A stretch of DNA of 64,000 bases. Origin: Brevibacillus sp042683565. GTDB lineage: Bacteria; Bacillota; Bacilli; Brevibacillales; Brevibacillaceae. Shown piece after piece: positions 34,803 through 42,434 of the stretch (the stretch's first letter is position 1; each line of letters starts with the position of its first letter). The stretch is from positions 1-64,000 of the forward strand of contig NZ_JBHUJW010000006.1 in the NCBI RefSeq assembly GCF_042683565.1, read 5' to 3'. The position numbers and the translations under genes are program-made. Below the pieces are notes generated by a model. It made no database searches and was not told where the DNA came from. It saw nothing but the letters and a program-made list of their open reading frames with translations.

Positions 34803-34818
34803 TAAGAAAAATGTAAGA
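34803..34818 (+). promoter_or_regulatory. Direct repeat TAAGA-N6-TAAGA upstream of the response regulator
   Basis: Two TAAGA copies with an 11-base period, about one helical turn, the format bound by OmpR-type regulators. It lies about 75 bases before the response-regulator start; no canonical promoter could be fixed. Confidence 0.35.
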
Positions 34819-34892
34819 GTTTTCTATACGAATTTGTTAAAACTGCCCGGTAAGATAGAAGCATGCAAAGAAACACGAGGTGGGAAGTGACG

Positions 34893-35585
34893 ATGACGAA
34901 TCACAATGTCCTTGTCGTTGACGACGAACGGGAAATCAGGGACGCGATTGAAATCTATCTCAAAAACGAATCGATTACCGTCTACAAGGCGGAGGATGGT
35001 TTGGAAGCGCTGGACATTTTGGCAGAGCATGACATCCATCTCATCATCCTTGACATCATGATGCCGAAAATGGACGGGATCACGGCGACCTTCAGGATTC
35101 GCCAGGAGCGCAACATCCCCATCATCATGCTGTCGGCCAAGTCCGAGGATACCGACAAAATTCTCGGACTCAACGTCGGGGCCGACGATTACGTCACCAA
35201 GCCGTTTCATCCGTTGGAGCTGGTGGCGCGGGCAAAATCCCAGTTGCGCCGCTACACCAATCTGGGCAACTGGCGGATGGCAGAAGACGAGATTCAGGTG
35301 CGCGGGCTGACCTTGAACAAGAACACCAAGACCGTCACCGTAGACGGCAATGAAGTGCGGCTGACGGCAACCGAGTACAAGATTCTCGAACTGCTGATGG
35401 AAAACAAAGGGCGCGTCTTTTCCATCGAGGAAATTTACGAGCGCGTCTGGAAGGAGCCTTATCTCCATGCAGAAAACACCGTTGCGGTCCACGTCCGGCG
35501 CATACGGGAAAAGATCGAGATCAACCCGAAAGATCCGAAATATTTAAAGGTGGTATGGGGAATTGGATACAAAATTGAAAAATAG
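34893..35585 (+). CDS. OmpR/PhoB-family response regulator
   Basis: A 230-residue regulator. The receiver domain (1-120) has the acidic pair in VLVVDDE, the phospho-acceptor Asp in LIILDIMMPKMDG and the conserved Lys in DDYVTKPF. The C-terminal winged helix ends ENTVAVHVRRIREKIE..WGIGYKIEK. The start at ATG 34893 has GAGGTG upstream. It overlaps the downstream kinase by 23 bases, showing that the two form one operon. Confidence 0.94.
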   Translation: MTNHNVLVVDDEREIRDAIEIYLKNESITVYKAEDGLEALDILAEHDIHLIILDIMMPKMDGITATFRIRQERNIPIIMLSAKSEDTDKILGLNVGADDYVTKPFHPLELVARAKSQLRRYTNLGNWRMAEDEIQVRGLTLNKNTKTVTVDGNEVRLTATEYKILELLMENKGRVFSIEEIYERVWKEPYLHAENTVAVHVRRIREKIEINPKDPKYLKVVWGIGYKIEK

Positions 35586-37740
35586 CCGCTACGTGCTGCC
35601 TGCCGCACTCGCGCTGCTGCTGACTCTGTCCCTTTCGTTATTGACAGTCGTCGATCTCTACGACCACCGCGAGTATTTGCGCGAGGACTACTACTTTGAC
35701 AGCCAGTCCTTTTTCAACGAGCTGTACACCGAAGTCGATCTGATCCAGAGCGTTCACGTCGATTTTGCAGGGTATCCAAACAAACAGGCACAGGATAAGC
35801 TCTCCGCGGAGGTCGTCAAGCAGATCCAAACCGAGCAGGCCCAAAGCCTCCGCGAAAGACAGCAGACGATCCGGGATGAATACGAAAGCCGCATCCAGGA
35901 AGCGCAGCGAGCCGGGAATGCCAATGAAGTCGCCAGGCTGACGAAGGAACAGACAGCGAAGCTTGCCGAAGCAGCCGAACTCGTCCGCTCGGAAACGGAA
36001 GATCGGCTGAACGAACTCATAAAGGAACAGGATCAGGAGTACGAGGAGCGCAGCAGCAGCCTGACCCTCCGCGACGGTTCTTTTAAATACTACATTCGGG
36101 ACGCAAAACGTGGCACTGTGTACACGAATCTCGACCACGAGCCGACAGCGGCCGAGCTGCGGGATGCTGCCCTCTTTTTCTATCAGTTCCCGCAAAGCTC
36201 TGCTGCGCTCTCGAGATCATATGCCGATTTGAACCGTTCGTTCCAACTCAAACAGTGGAAAGGCATCATCTACGTGCCGCGCATTTCCGACGGGTACAGC
36301 CAAATTCTCGCAGACGCCGTGTACTACAATTCCATACAGGATCGGCTCATGGCAGAATGCACTCTGCTCGCCGGCACGCTTCTGGCGAGCGCCGGACTGC
36401 TCTGGTACACAGTGAAGCACCGCGCTGTACAGCTTCCTGTCGCGCAAAGAATTCTGGGACTGCTGCGGCGCATCCCCGTAGACATCCGGATCGTCCTGTT
36501 GCTTCCAGCGATCGTGATCTATCTGTCTACCGCATTCAACGTGAATTTCTTCGCATTTCCGATCGGCTTGGAGCAAATTTTCACCATGATCGTCATGCTC
36601 CCTCTGACTGCCTTTTTCCTGCTCTACGTCATTGAGGGCTGGTACATATGCAGCAATCCGGAGCAGTTGCACGCGCAGTGGCAGAAGAGTCTGCTGTTTC
36701 GCCAGCGCGCCTTGCTGCAAGAAAGCTACTCCAACCGCAGCGTATTTTTCAAGGTGGCTCTCATCTTCACGCTGACAGTCGGGTTGGGAATGAGCGTGGC
36801 GTTAGGCTTTGTCGCTCTTGTAGAAAGAATAGAGGCATTACTGGTTCCCGTCTTTTTGTACGGGATGTTCTACGCCATATTCGTACTGCCCTACATCTTC
36901 CGGCGGATCGCGCTGTTGAACAGAGTTCTGCTCGGCGCCTCCCAAATGGCCGCGGGCGACCTGAATACGACGATCGTGGAAAAGCCGCGCGGCAAACTGG
37001 CGGACCTGGCTCACTCCCTCAACAACATCAAGCAGGGACTGCAGCGTTCCGTGGAAAGCCAGATGAAAAGCGAACGGCTCAAGTCCGAGCTGATTACCAA
37101 CGTGTCCCACGATCTGAAAACGCCGCTGACGTCCATCATCAACTACGTCGACCTGCTCAAACGGGATGACCTGACTCCGGAAGACATCAAAAGCTACGTG
37201 GACATCCTGGAGAGAAAGACCAATCGTCTGAAAGTCTTGATCGACGACCTGTTCGAGGCCGCGAAAACGGCGAGCGGCTCGGTCGAGCTGAACATCGAGC
37301 AGGTGAACGTCTCTGCCTTGCTCAATCAGGCGATCGCCGAGTTCAGCGACAAAACGGAAGAATCGGCGCTGACCTTCCGCGTAAATATCGAGCAGCCGAA
37401 AATTTACGCGCCGCTCGACGGCAAAAAGACATGGCGCGTCTTTGAAAACTTGATCGGCAACGCCCTGAAATACTCCATGCCGCATACTCGCGTCCACATT
37501 CATCTGGCGGAAAAGCAGGACGAGGTCATCCTGTCGATTAAAAACGTCTCCGCCTACGAAATCGACTTTGCTGCCGACGAGCTGTTTGAACGCTTCAAGC
37601 GGGGCGACCAGTCGCGCAATACGGAAGGCTCCGGTCTAGGCCTGGCGATCGCCAAAAGCATCGTCGAGTTGCAAGGCGGCACGCTGCACATCGACATCGA
37701 CGGCGACTATTTCAAAGTGATCGTCACGTTCCGCCGCTGA
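35563..37740 (+). CDS. Sensor histidine kinase, large extracytoplasmic domain and multiple TMs
   Basis: A 725-residue kinase. TM1 (about 10-31) is followed by a roughly 230-residue external region, part of which (about 85-170) is strongly charged and likely coiled coil. Then about five more membrane segments follow up to residue 455, a HAMP-like region (ASQMAAGDLNTTIVEKPRGK), the H-box NVSHDLKTPLTSIINYVDL and the ATPase N, G1 and G2 boxes (FENLIGNALKYS, SGLGLAIAKS). The start is TTG 35563, overlapping the regulator gene; a second TTG at 35575 is possible. The signal is unknown; no transporter or target gene is adjacent. Confidence 0.93.
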   Translation: MDTKLKNSRYVLPAALALLLTLSLSLLTVVDLYDHREYLREDYYFDSQSFFNELYTEVDLIQSVHVDFAGYPNKQAQDKLSAEVVKQIQTEQAQSLRERQQTIRDEYESRIQEAQRAGNANEVARLTKEQTAKLAEAAELVRSETEDRLNELIKEQDQEYEERSSSLTLRDGSFKYYIRDAKRGTVYTNLDHEPTAAELRDAALFFYQFPQSSAALSRSYADLNRSFQLKQWKGIIYVPRISDGYSQILADAVYYNSIQDRLMAECTLLAGTLLASAGLLWYTVKHRAVQLPVAQRILGLLRRIPVDIRIVLLLPAIVIYLSTAFNVNFFAFPIGLEQIFTMIVMLPLTAFFLLYVIEGWYICSNPEQLHAQWQKSLLFRQRALLQESYSNRSVFFKVALIFTLTVGLGMSVALGFVALVERIEALLVPVFLYGMFYAIFVLPYIFRRIALLNRVLLGASQMAAGDLNTTIVEKPRGKLADLAHSLNNIKQGLQRSVESQMKSERLKSELITNVSHDLKTPLTSIINYVDLLKRDDLTPEDIKSYVDILERKTNRLKVLIDDLFEAAKTASGSVELNIEQVNVSALLNQAIAEFSDKTEESALTFRVNIEQPKIYAPLDGKKTWRVFENLIGNALKYSMPHTRVHIHLAEKQDEVILSIKNVSAYEIDFAADELFERFKRGDQSRNTEGSGLGLAIAKSIVELQGGTLHIDIDGDYFKVIVTFRR

Positions 37741-37756
37741 ACCGTGACAAGAGCAA

Positions 37757-37796
37757 AGCCAATCACCTGCGTTCCTGCCGGTGATTGGCTTTTTCC
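37757..37796 (+). terminator. Terminator after the two-component operon
   Basis: AGCCAATCACC (37757-37767) and GGTGATTGGCT (37780-37790) form an 11-bp stem followed by TTTTT. Confidence 0.88.
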
Positions 37797-37814
37797 ATCG
37801 CTTCCTGTATGCCG

Positions 37815-38078
37815 TTATACGGCAAAGTCGCTTTCAAACAACTGTTCAATGCTCGCTGCGGCCTGCTGCTCGTCTGTGCCCTCCACCTCAAACGTAATCT
37901 CATCTCCGGCCTTCACCCCAAGTGCCATGACGCTGAGGATGCTTTTGCCGTTCGCCTCTTTCCCGTTATAGATGATTTTGGTGGCCGATTGATGCTGGTT
38001 GAGCAAATGGACCAGAACGGACGCAGGACGTGCATGGAGGCCGCCGCTGACGGAAACTTCCACGGTAAGCCGGATCAT
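37815..38078 (-). CDS. Second HPr-family phosphocarrier protein
   Basis: An 87-residue HPr paralogue. GGLHARPA keeps His15, and NGKSILSVM keeps Ser46, so unlike Crh it should be able both to carry phosphate in a PTS and to be phosphorylated by HPr kinase. The start at ATG 38078 has AGGGGG. It is the last gene of the beta-diglucoside PTS operon, 46 bases after the GH4 gene. It may serve this PTS or give extra signalling capacity. Confidence 0.92.
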   Translation of the reverse strand: MIRLTVEVSVSGGLHARPASVLVHLLNQHQSATKIIYNGKEANGKSILSVMALGVKAGDEITFEVEGTDEQQAAASIEQLFESDFAV

Positions 38079-38124
38079 TTCTCTTTGCCCCCTTTTCCTT
38101 CTTGTATCGAGAGACCTTCCCGCA

Positions 38125-39447
38125 TCAGGACACCGGCTTGAAAAACTGGGGCAAGTAATCTTTGTGCGCCTCCAGCATCTCGTCCAGAATCTGCTTGGCG
38201 ACCGCATCTCCGGGAACCAGCGGGTTGATGGTCATCGCCAGCAGCGCCTGATGGTAGGAGCCGGTGACAGCGGCCTCTGCCGCGACCCGCTCAAATGACT
38301 TGATTTGCTGCACGAGACCGCGCACTGGCACGGGCAGATCGCCGACAGCCAGCGGAATCGGCCCTTCACGGGTAATCACGCAGTTGACCTCGACGGCAGA
38401 ATCGTCGGGGATGCTCGCGATCGCGCCGTTGTTGCGCACGTTGACCGGCTGGATGTCGCGCTTGTCGTTGTAGATCGAGTGGATCAGGTTGCAGGCCGCT
38501 TCGCTGTAGTACGCGCCGCCCCGCTTTTCCAGCTGCGGCGGCTTGATGGCAAGGTCAGGGTCCTTGTACAGCTCAAACAGCTCTTCCTCGACCTTTTTCA
38601 CGACCTCTGCGCGCGTCCCGCCTTTTTGCGCTTCCGCCAGCTCGTGCTCGAGCATCGCTTTCGTCTGATAGTAATAACGATGGTACGGGCACGGCAAAAT
38701 GCCCAGCGCCTTGATAAAATCTTTGTCCCAGCCAAGGTCCAGAATGTTCTTCATCGTAATGCCCGACTGCTCGCCCGTGAGCTTGTCGATCACCTGGGCA
38801 GTCACGTTTTCCCCGTCCAGGTAGACGCCCAGGCCGAAAACCATGTGATTCAGCCCGGCAAAATCAATGTGGACGCGCGATGCGTCGACTCCCAGCATAG
38901 AAGCCACGCCCATCTTCATCCCGATCGGTACGTTGCACAGACCGATGACCCTTTTGCGGTTGGTGTAGCGCAGTACCGCTTCCGTCACCATCCCGGCCGG
39001 ATTGGTGAAGTTGATCAGCCAGGCGTTCGGGCACAGCTCCTCCATGTCGCGGCAAATGTCCAGAATGACAGGGATGGTGCGCAGTCCTTTGAACAGTCCC
39101 CCGGGACCGTTCGTTTCCTGCCCGATGACGCCGTATTTGAGCGGGATTTTCTCGTCCTTCACCCGCGCGTCGAGCTGTCCTACGCGGATTTGCGTCGTCA
39201 CGAAATCAGCATTTTCCAACGCTTTTCTCCTATCGAGCGTCAGGTGGATTTGGATAGGCACGCCGGCTTTCTCGACCATTCGCCTGGCCAGCGCTCCCAC
39301 GATCTGCAGCTTCTTCTCCCCGGCCGGAATATCCACGAGCCACAGCTCCCGGACAGGCAATTCATCGTATCGTTTAATAAACCCTTCTACCAGCTCAGGC
39401 GTGTAGCTCGAGCCTCCGCCGATGGTCACGATCTTGATTCCACTCAC
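38125..39447 (-). CDS. 6-phospho-beta-glucosidase (GH4 family)
   Basis: A 440-residue NAD- and metal-dependent glycosidase of family 4. The nucleotide motif is TIGGGSSYTPELVEG at the N-terminus, the metal-site Cys and His are in GLCNVPIG (about 170) and GLNHMVFG (about 199), and LINFTNPAGMVTE is another family block. It hydrolyses 6-phosphorylated disaccharides made by the PTS. With the ChbG deacetylase next to it, chitobiose- or cellobiose-derived phosphates are both plausible. It overlaps the end of the IIA gene by 4 bases. Confidence 0.94.
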   Translation of the reverse strand: MSGIKIVTIGGGSSYTPELVEGFIKRYDELPVRELWLVDIPAGEKKLQIVGALARRMVEKAGVPIQIHLTLDRRKALENADFVTTQIRVGQLDARVKDEKIPLKYGVIGQETNGPGGLFKGLRTIPVILDICRDMEELCPNAWLINFTNPAGMVTEAVLRYTNRKRVIGLCNVPIGMKMGVASMLGVDASRVHIDFAGLNHMVFGLGVYLDGENVTAQVIDKLTGEQSGITMKNILDLGWDKDFIKALGILPCPYHRYYYQTKAMLEHELAEAQKGGTRAEVVKKVEEELFELYKDPDLAIKPPQLEKRGGAYYSEAACNLIHSIYNDKRDIQPVNVRNNGAIASIPDDSAVEVNCVITREGPIPLAVGDLPVPVRGLVQQIKSFERVAAEAAVTGSYHQALLAMTINPLVPGDAVAKQILDEMLEAHKDYLPQFFKPVS

Positions 39448-39782
39448 ACTCCCGCCCCCTTGCTCTCGTGAATATGGCCGTACAGCTCGACGAACTCATG
39501 GGCCAAATCCTTGATCGTCATGGCATTCATCAAATGGTCCTGGGCGTGAATCAGCAGCATGCTGATCTGTGTCTTTTCGCCGGACACTTCTTTCTGGATC
39601 AGGGCAGTCTGGTTGTGATGGGCGCGGCTAAGCTCTTCGCCCGCCTCTGCCAGCGCTTTTTGCGCCCCCGGCATGTCTTTGTTCTTCGCCAGAGCGATCG
39701 CTTCCATCGCCAGACTCCTTGCGTTGCCACCGTGCAGTATCAGTTGGAAAATCACTTCCGTATGATCCACATCCATCTCCAC
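39444..39782 (-). CDS. PTS lactose/cellobiose-family IIA component
   Basis: A 112-residue all-helical IIA of the Lac family. The phospho-accepting His is in LLIHAQDHLMNAMT (about 75-88). It receives phosphate from HPr and hands it to the IIB protein. The GTG start at 39782 directly follows the ChbG stop; slightly later starts (ATG 39776) are possible. Its stop overlaps the GH4 start by 4 bases. Confidence 0.93.
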   Translation of the reverse strand: MEMDVDHTEVIFQLILHGGNARSLAMEAIALAKNKDMPGAQKALAEAGEELSRAHHNQTALIQKEVSGEKTQISMLLIHAQDHLMNAMTIKDLAHEFVELYGHIHESKGAGV

Positions 39783-40529
39783 CTATCCGATTTCGTTAAA
39801 GGTCACGAGCTGTACCTTTTTGCTTTTGATGTATTCCTTTACCTCCGGAGCAGTCAAAATCTTCAGCTCCCGGGTGCGCGGTATGGCGTAGGAGCTGCCC
39901 GTGAGCAGCTCCTCATCGACATATGCCGGATGGGTCATGATTTCCGCAGTCGAGCTATCCGCCAGGTCGTCCACGATGCCAAGCAGCGTCTCGACCGTCA
40001 GGCCATCGCCGTAAAAGCGCTGGGAAAAGCCTTCTGTCGTGCGTATGCGCGGATGTGCTACGCGCCCCTGCTGCGCAATCATCCACGGAAAACGCACAGG
40101 AAGCTCGTATTTCTCTGCCAGGCGCAGCACGACCGGCAGAATGACTTCATGAGCGTGGACGTGATGGTGGCTGTCCAGGTGCGTCGGTCTGCGCCCCGAG
40201 CGAAGAAACCGCTCCAACTGCGCGGTAAACTCGCGCTCCACTTCCTCCGCAGACGCCTCTGCAAGATGGCTCTGTCCTCGCCGGAAACGCCCATGCTCAT
40301 CCGTCAGCGAGGGAACATTCGCCTCCAGCGGAGAGCCGCAGGTGAGCACCAGATGCACGCCGACCCCCAGCCCGGGATGCTCGGAAGCCAGACGCAAGGC
40401 GTGCCCTACTTCCGGCATGTTCATCATCATGGTGGCAGAGGATACGATTCCTTCGACATGGGCCTCGATAATCCCCAGATTGACGCCTTTGGAATAGCCA
40501 AAATCGTCTGCATTTACGATCAGCTTCAT
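39783..40529 (-). CDS. chbG: ChbG/YdjC-family chitooligosaccharide deacetylase
   Basis: A 248-residue carbohydrate deacetylase. It starts with IVNADDFGYSKGVN, whose Asp-Asp bind metal, and has the His cluster THLDSHHHVHAHEVILP (about 115-131). ChbG removes an acetyl group from chitobiose 6-phosphate so that it can act as inducer and be hydrolysed. Its place inside this PTS operon suggests that acetylated sugars (chitobiose) are at least one natural substrate. Confidence 0.9.
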   Translation of the reverse strand: MKLIVNADDFGYSKGVNLGIIEAHVEGIVSSATMMMNMPEVGHALRLASEHPGLGVGVHLVLTCGSPLEANVPSLTDEHGRFRRGQSHLAEASAEEVEREFTAQLERFLRSGRRPTHLDSHHHVHAHEVILPVVLRLAEKYELPVRFPWMIAQQGRVAHPRIRTTEGFSQRFYGDGLTVETLLGIVDDLADSSTAEIMTHPAYVDEELLTGSSYAIPRTRELKILTAPEVKEYIKSKKVQLVTFNEIG

Positions 40530-40553
40530 GTCAAGCCCACTCCCCTGGCCGGA

Positions 40554-41897
40554 TTACAGAGAAGCAGTAGTGTCCGCCGCTTTCGTGGCTTGCTCCTCCG
40601 CCAGCTTTTGTTTGTCCCACAGCCTGAAAAAAGGATAGTAGATCAGCAGCGAGACGAAGAAGTTAACGAGCTGGAGTACGCTGCCTGATATTTTTCCGCC
40701 GCTCGCCAGATAGCCGCTGATGATGATCGGCGTCGTCCACGGCACCGCTACGCCGCTCGGCTTGGCTACCCAGCCCAGCGACATGGCCACGTAGCTGACG
40801 ATGACCAGCGCGATGGGCGCGAGAATAAACGGAATGATGAGGAGCGGGTTCATGACGATCGGCATCCCGAATGTCACAGGCTCGTTGATGTTGAACAGTC
40901 CAGGACCGATGGACAGCCTGCCGATGTTTTTCATCTGTTCGCTGCGGGCCCGCAGCAGCATGAGCACGACCAGCGCCAGCGTCGCTCCCGACCCGCCCGC
41001 GTAGATCCAGAGGTCAAAAAACTGCTTGGTGATGACATTCGGCAGCTCGCCGTTCGGGTCAGCCTGAAAGACAGCCCGGTTCTGATCCATCAGCGAGAGC
41101 CAGATCGGGTCCATGACCCCGCCGACGATAGCCGCTCCGTGCAGACCGAGCGACCAGAGCAGCTGCACCATGAGCACTGCGAAAATCGCTCCGAACAGGC
41201 TGCTCCCGAGCGCGTTCAGCGGCCCTACCAACAGATCGGAGACGATATTGTGGATGCTTTGGAACGACGTATTCTCGATGAGGATGCGCAGCAGCCAGAC
41301 GACCAGAATCACGACTGCGGCGGGAATCAGAGCGACGAACGAACGAGCCACTGCAGGCGGCACACCGTCCGGCATCGTGATGACGATCTTCTTTTGAACG
41401 ATCTTGCGGTAAATTTCCGTGGACAAAAGCGCGAGGATCATGGCGACGAACAGCCCTTTGCTGCCCATCAGCGCGACCGGGATGACACCGCCTACTTCGA
41501 CGGCCGTGCTGGCCCCCTCCGGCGTGAACATTGTATTGTACGGAGTGGCGAGCAGAAAGGATGCCACCGAGATCGCCCCTGCGGACAGCGGATCGACCTT
41601 GTACTTCTCCGCCAGCCGGTAGGCGATGCCAAAGCTGACGATCAGCGCCATGATATCGAAGGTGGCGTTGACCGGGTACAGCAGCTTGGTGAGCCATTTA
41701 TCTCCGAATATTCCGCTCATGAAATCACTGTAGCCAGGTATCGGAAGAAAGCCGATGATGAGGAAAAGAGACCCGATGATAAGCAAAGGCATCGTTAAAA
41801 TGATTCCGTCACGAATGGCTTGCAAATGCTTTTGCTCCGCGATGCGGCCCGCAACCGGCATAACGCGCCCTTCCAGGAAAGAAACAAATCCCGCCAT
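40554..41897 (-). CDS. celB: PTS cellobiose/chitobiose-family IIC permease
   Basis: A 447-residue membrane protein of the Lac-family IIC type, with about ten membrane segments. Family marks are IRDGIILTMPLLIIGSLFLI near the N-terminus and the substrate-site region NINEPVTFGMPIVMNP (about 337-352). The start at ATG 41897 is chosen because GAGGAGG lies 6 bases upstream; a GTG two codons earlier would be too close. It is 12 bases after the IIB gene. Confidence 0.95.
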   Translation of the reverse strand: MAGFVSFLEGRVMPVAGRIAEQKHLQAIRDGIILTMPLLIIGSLFLIIGFLPIPGYSDFMSGIFGDKWLTKLLYPVNATFDIMALIVSFGIAYRLAEKYKVDPLSAGAISVASFLLATPYNTMFTPEGASTAVEVGGVIPVALMGSKGLFVAMILALLSTEIYRKIVQKKIVITMPDGVPPAVARSFVALIPAAVVILVVWLLRILIENTSFQSIHNIVSDLLVGPLNALGSSLFGAIFAVLMVQLLWSLGLHGAAIVGGVMDPIWLSLMDQNRAVFQADPNGELPNVITKQFFDLWIYAGGSGATLALVVLMLLRARSEQMKNIGRLSIGPGLFNINEPVTFGMPIVMNPLLIIPFILAPIALVIVSYVAMSLGWVAKPSGVAVPWTTPIIISGYLASGGKISGSVLQLVNFFVSLLIYYPFFRLWDKQKLAEEQATKAADTTASL

Positions 41898-41909
41898 ACG
41901 CACCCTCCT

Positions 41910-42212
41910 CTATTTTTTTAGACGAAGCGCAAATTCCAGTACATTTTTTCCGTTCAATGTACCGTAATCCATTGTGCTGATGACATCCACAGGAATTCCC
42001 CTGGCTTCCCCTTCCTTTTTCATCTCGGCCAGCTTGTAACGAACCTGTGGTCCCAAAAGGAGTACGTCTGCTTGATCGATGTTGCTCTTGACTTCGTCGG
42101 CGGAAACCGCCCAGATCCTGGCGTCCAGCCCCTTTTCCCTGGCTGCCTTCTCCATTTTTTGCACCAGCAGACTGGTAGACATACCTGCGGCGCAGCACAG
42201 CAAAATATTCAC
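41910..42212 (-). CDS. PTS lactose/cellobiose-family IIB component
   Basis: A 100-residue IIB. The phosphocysteine P-loop is ILLCCAAGMSTSLLVQKM at residues 3-20; it carries two adjacent cysteines. The GTG start at 42212 follows AGGGGAAGG, and the frame continues upstream only without similarity. It is the first gene of the operon, about 30 bases from the transcription start predicted for the sigma-54 promoter. Confidence 0.93.
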   Translation of the reverse strand: MNILLCCAAGMSTSLLVQKMEKAAREKGLDARIWAVSADEVKSNIDQADVLLLGPQVRYKLAEMKKEGEARGIPVDVISTMDYGTLNGKNVLEFALRLKK

Positions 42213-42253
42213 TTCCTTCCCCTCCCTTCGACTCGATATGCTCTCTATACTTA

Positions 42254-42268
42254 GCAAGCCGTGTGCCA
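42254..42268 (-). promoter_or_regulatory. Sigma-54 (-24/-12) promoter of the beta-diglucoside PTS operon
   Basis: The minus strand reads TGGCACACGGCTTGC, a full match to the sigma-54 consensus, with GG at 42266-42267 and GC at 42254-42255, ten bases apart. The LevR-type regulator next to it is a sigma-54 activator. Confidence 0.92.
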
Positions 42269-42281
42269 AAACACCATTTTC

Positions 42282-42295
42282 TGTATGCGCTTACA
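42282..42295. promoter_or_regulatory. cre-like site upstream of the sigma-54 promoter
   Basis: TGTATGCGCTTACA matches 13 of 14 positions of the CcpA consensus and is just upstream of the -24 element. A weaker copy, TGTAAGCGCTTTAG, is at 42361-42374. Confidence 0.6.
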
Positions 42296-42350
42296 ATGAA
42301 ATCCGCAAAGCGCAGCGGTTTTTCCGGCAAGCCTCCCCGGTTCAAAACAT

Positions 42351-42434
42351 AGTGTTTTGATGTAAGCGCTTTAGTGTTTTGGAAAAACCAACCATCTCCG
42401 CCAGGTTAAAAACACTGCTCACACAAGTGTTTTG
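42351..42434. repeat. Repeated AGTGTTTTG elements (candidate LevR-type enhancer)
   Basis: AGTGTTTTG occurs at 42351, 42373 and 42426, and a reverse-type CAAAACAC is at 42267-42274. The first two are 22 bases apart, about two helical turns, and lie 85-110 bases upstream of the -24 element. They are the best candidates for binding sites of the adjacent activator. Confidence 0.45.

Noticed and set aside
37815..38078. Assignment of the second HPr as Crh
   Set aside because: Crh lacks the phosphorylatable His15, but this protein has GLHARPA with His15 intact.
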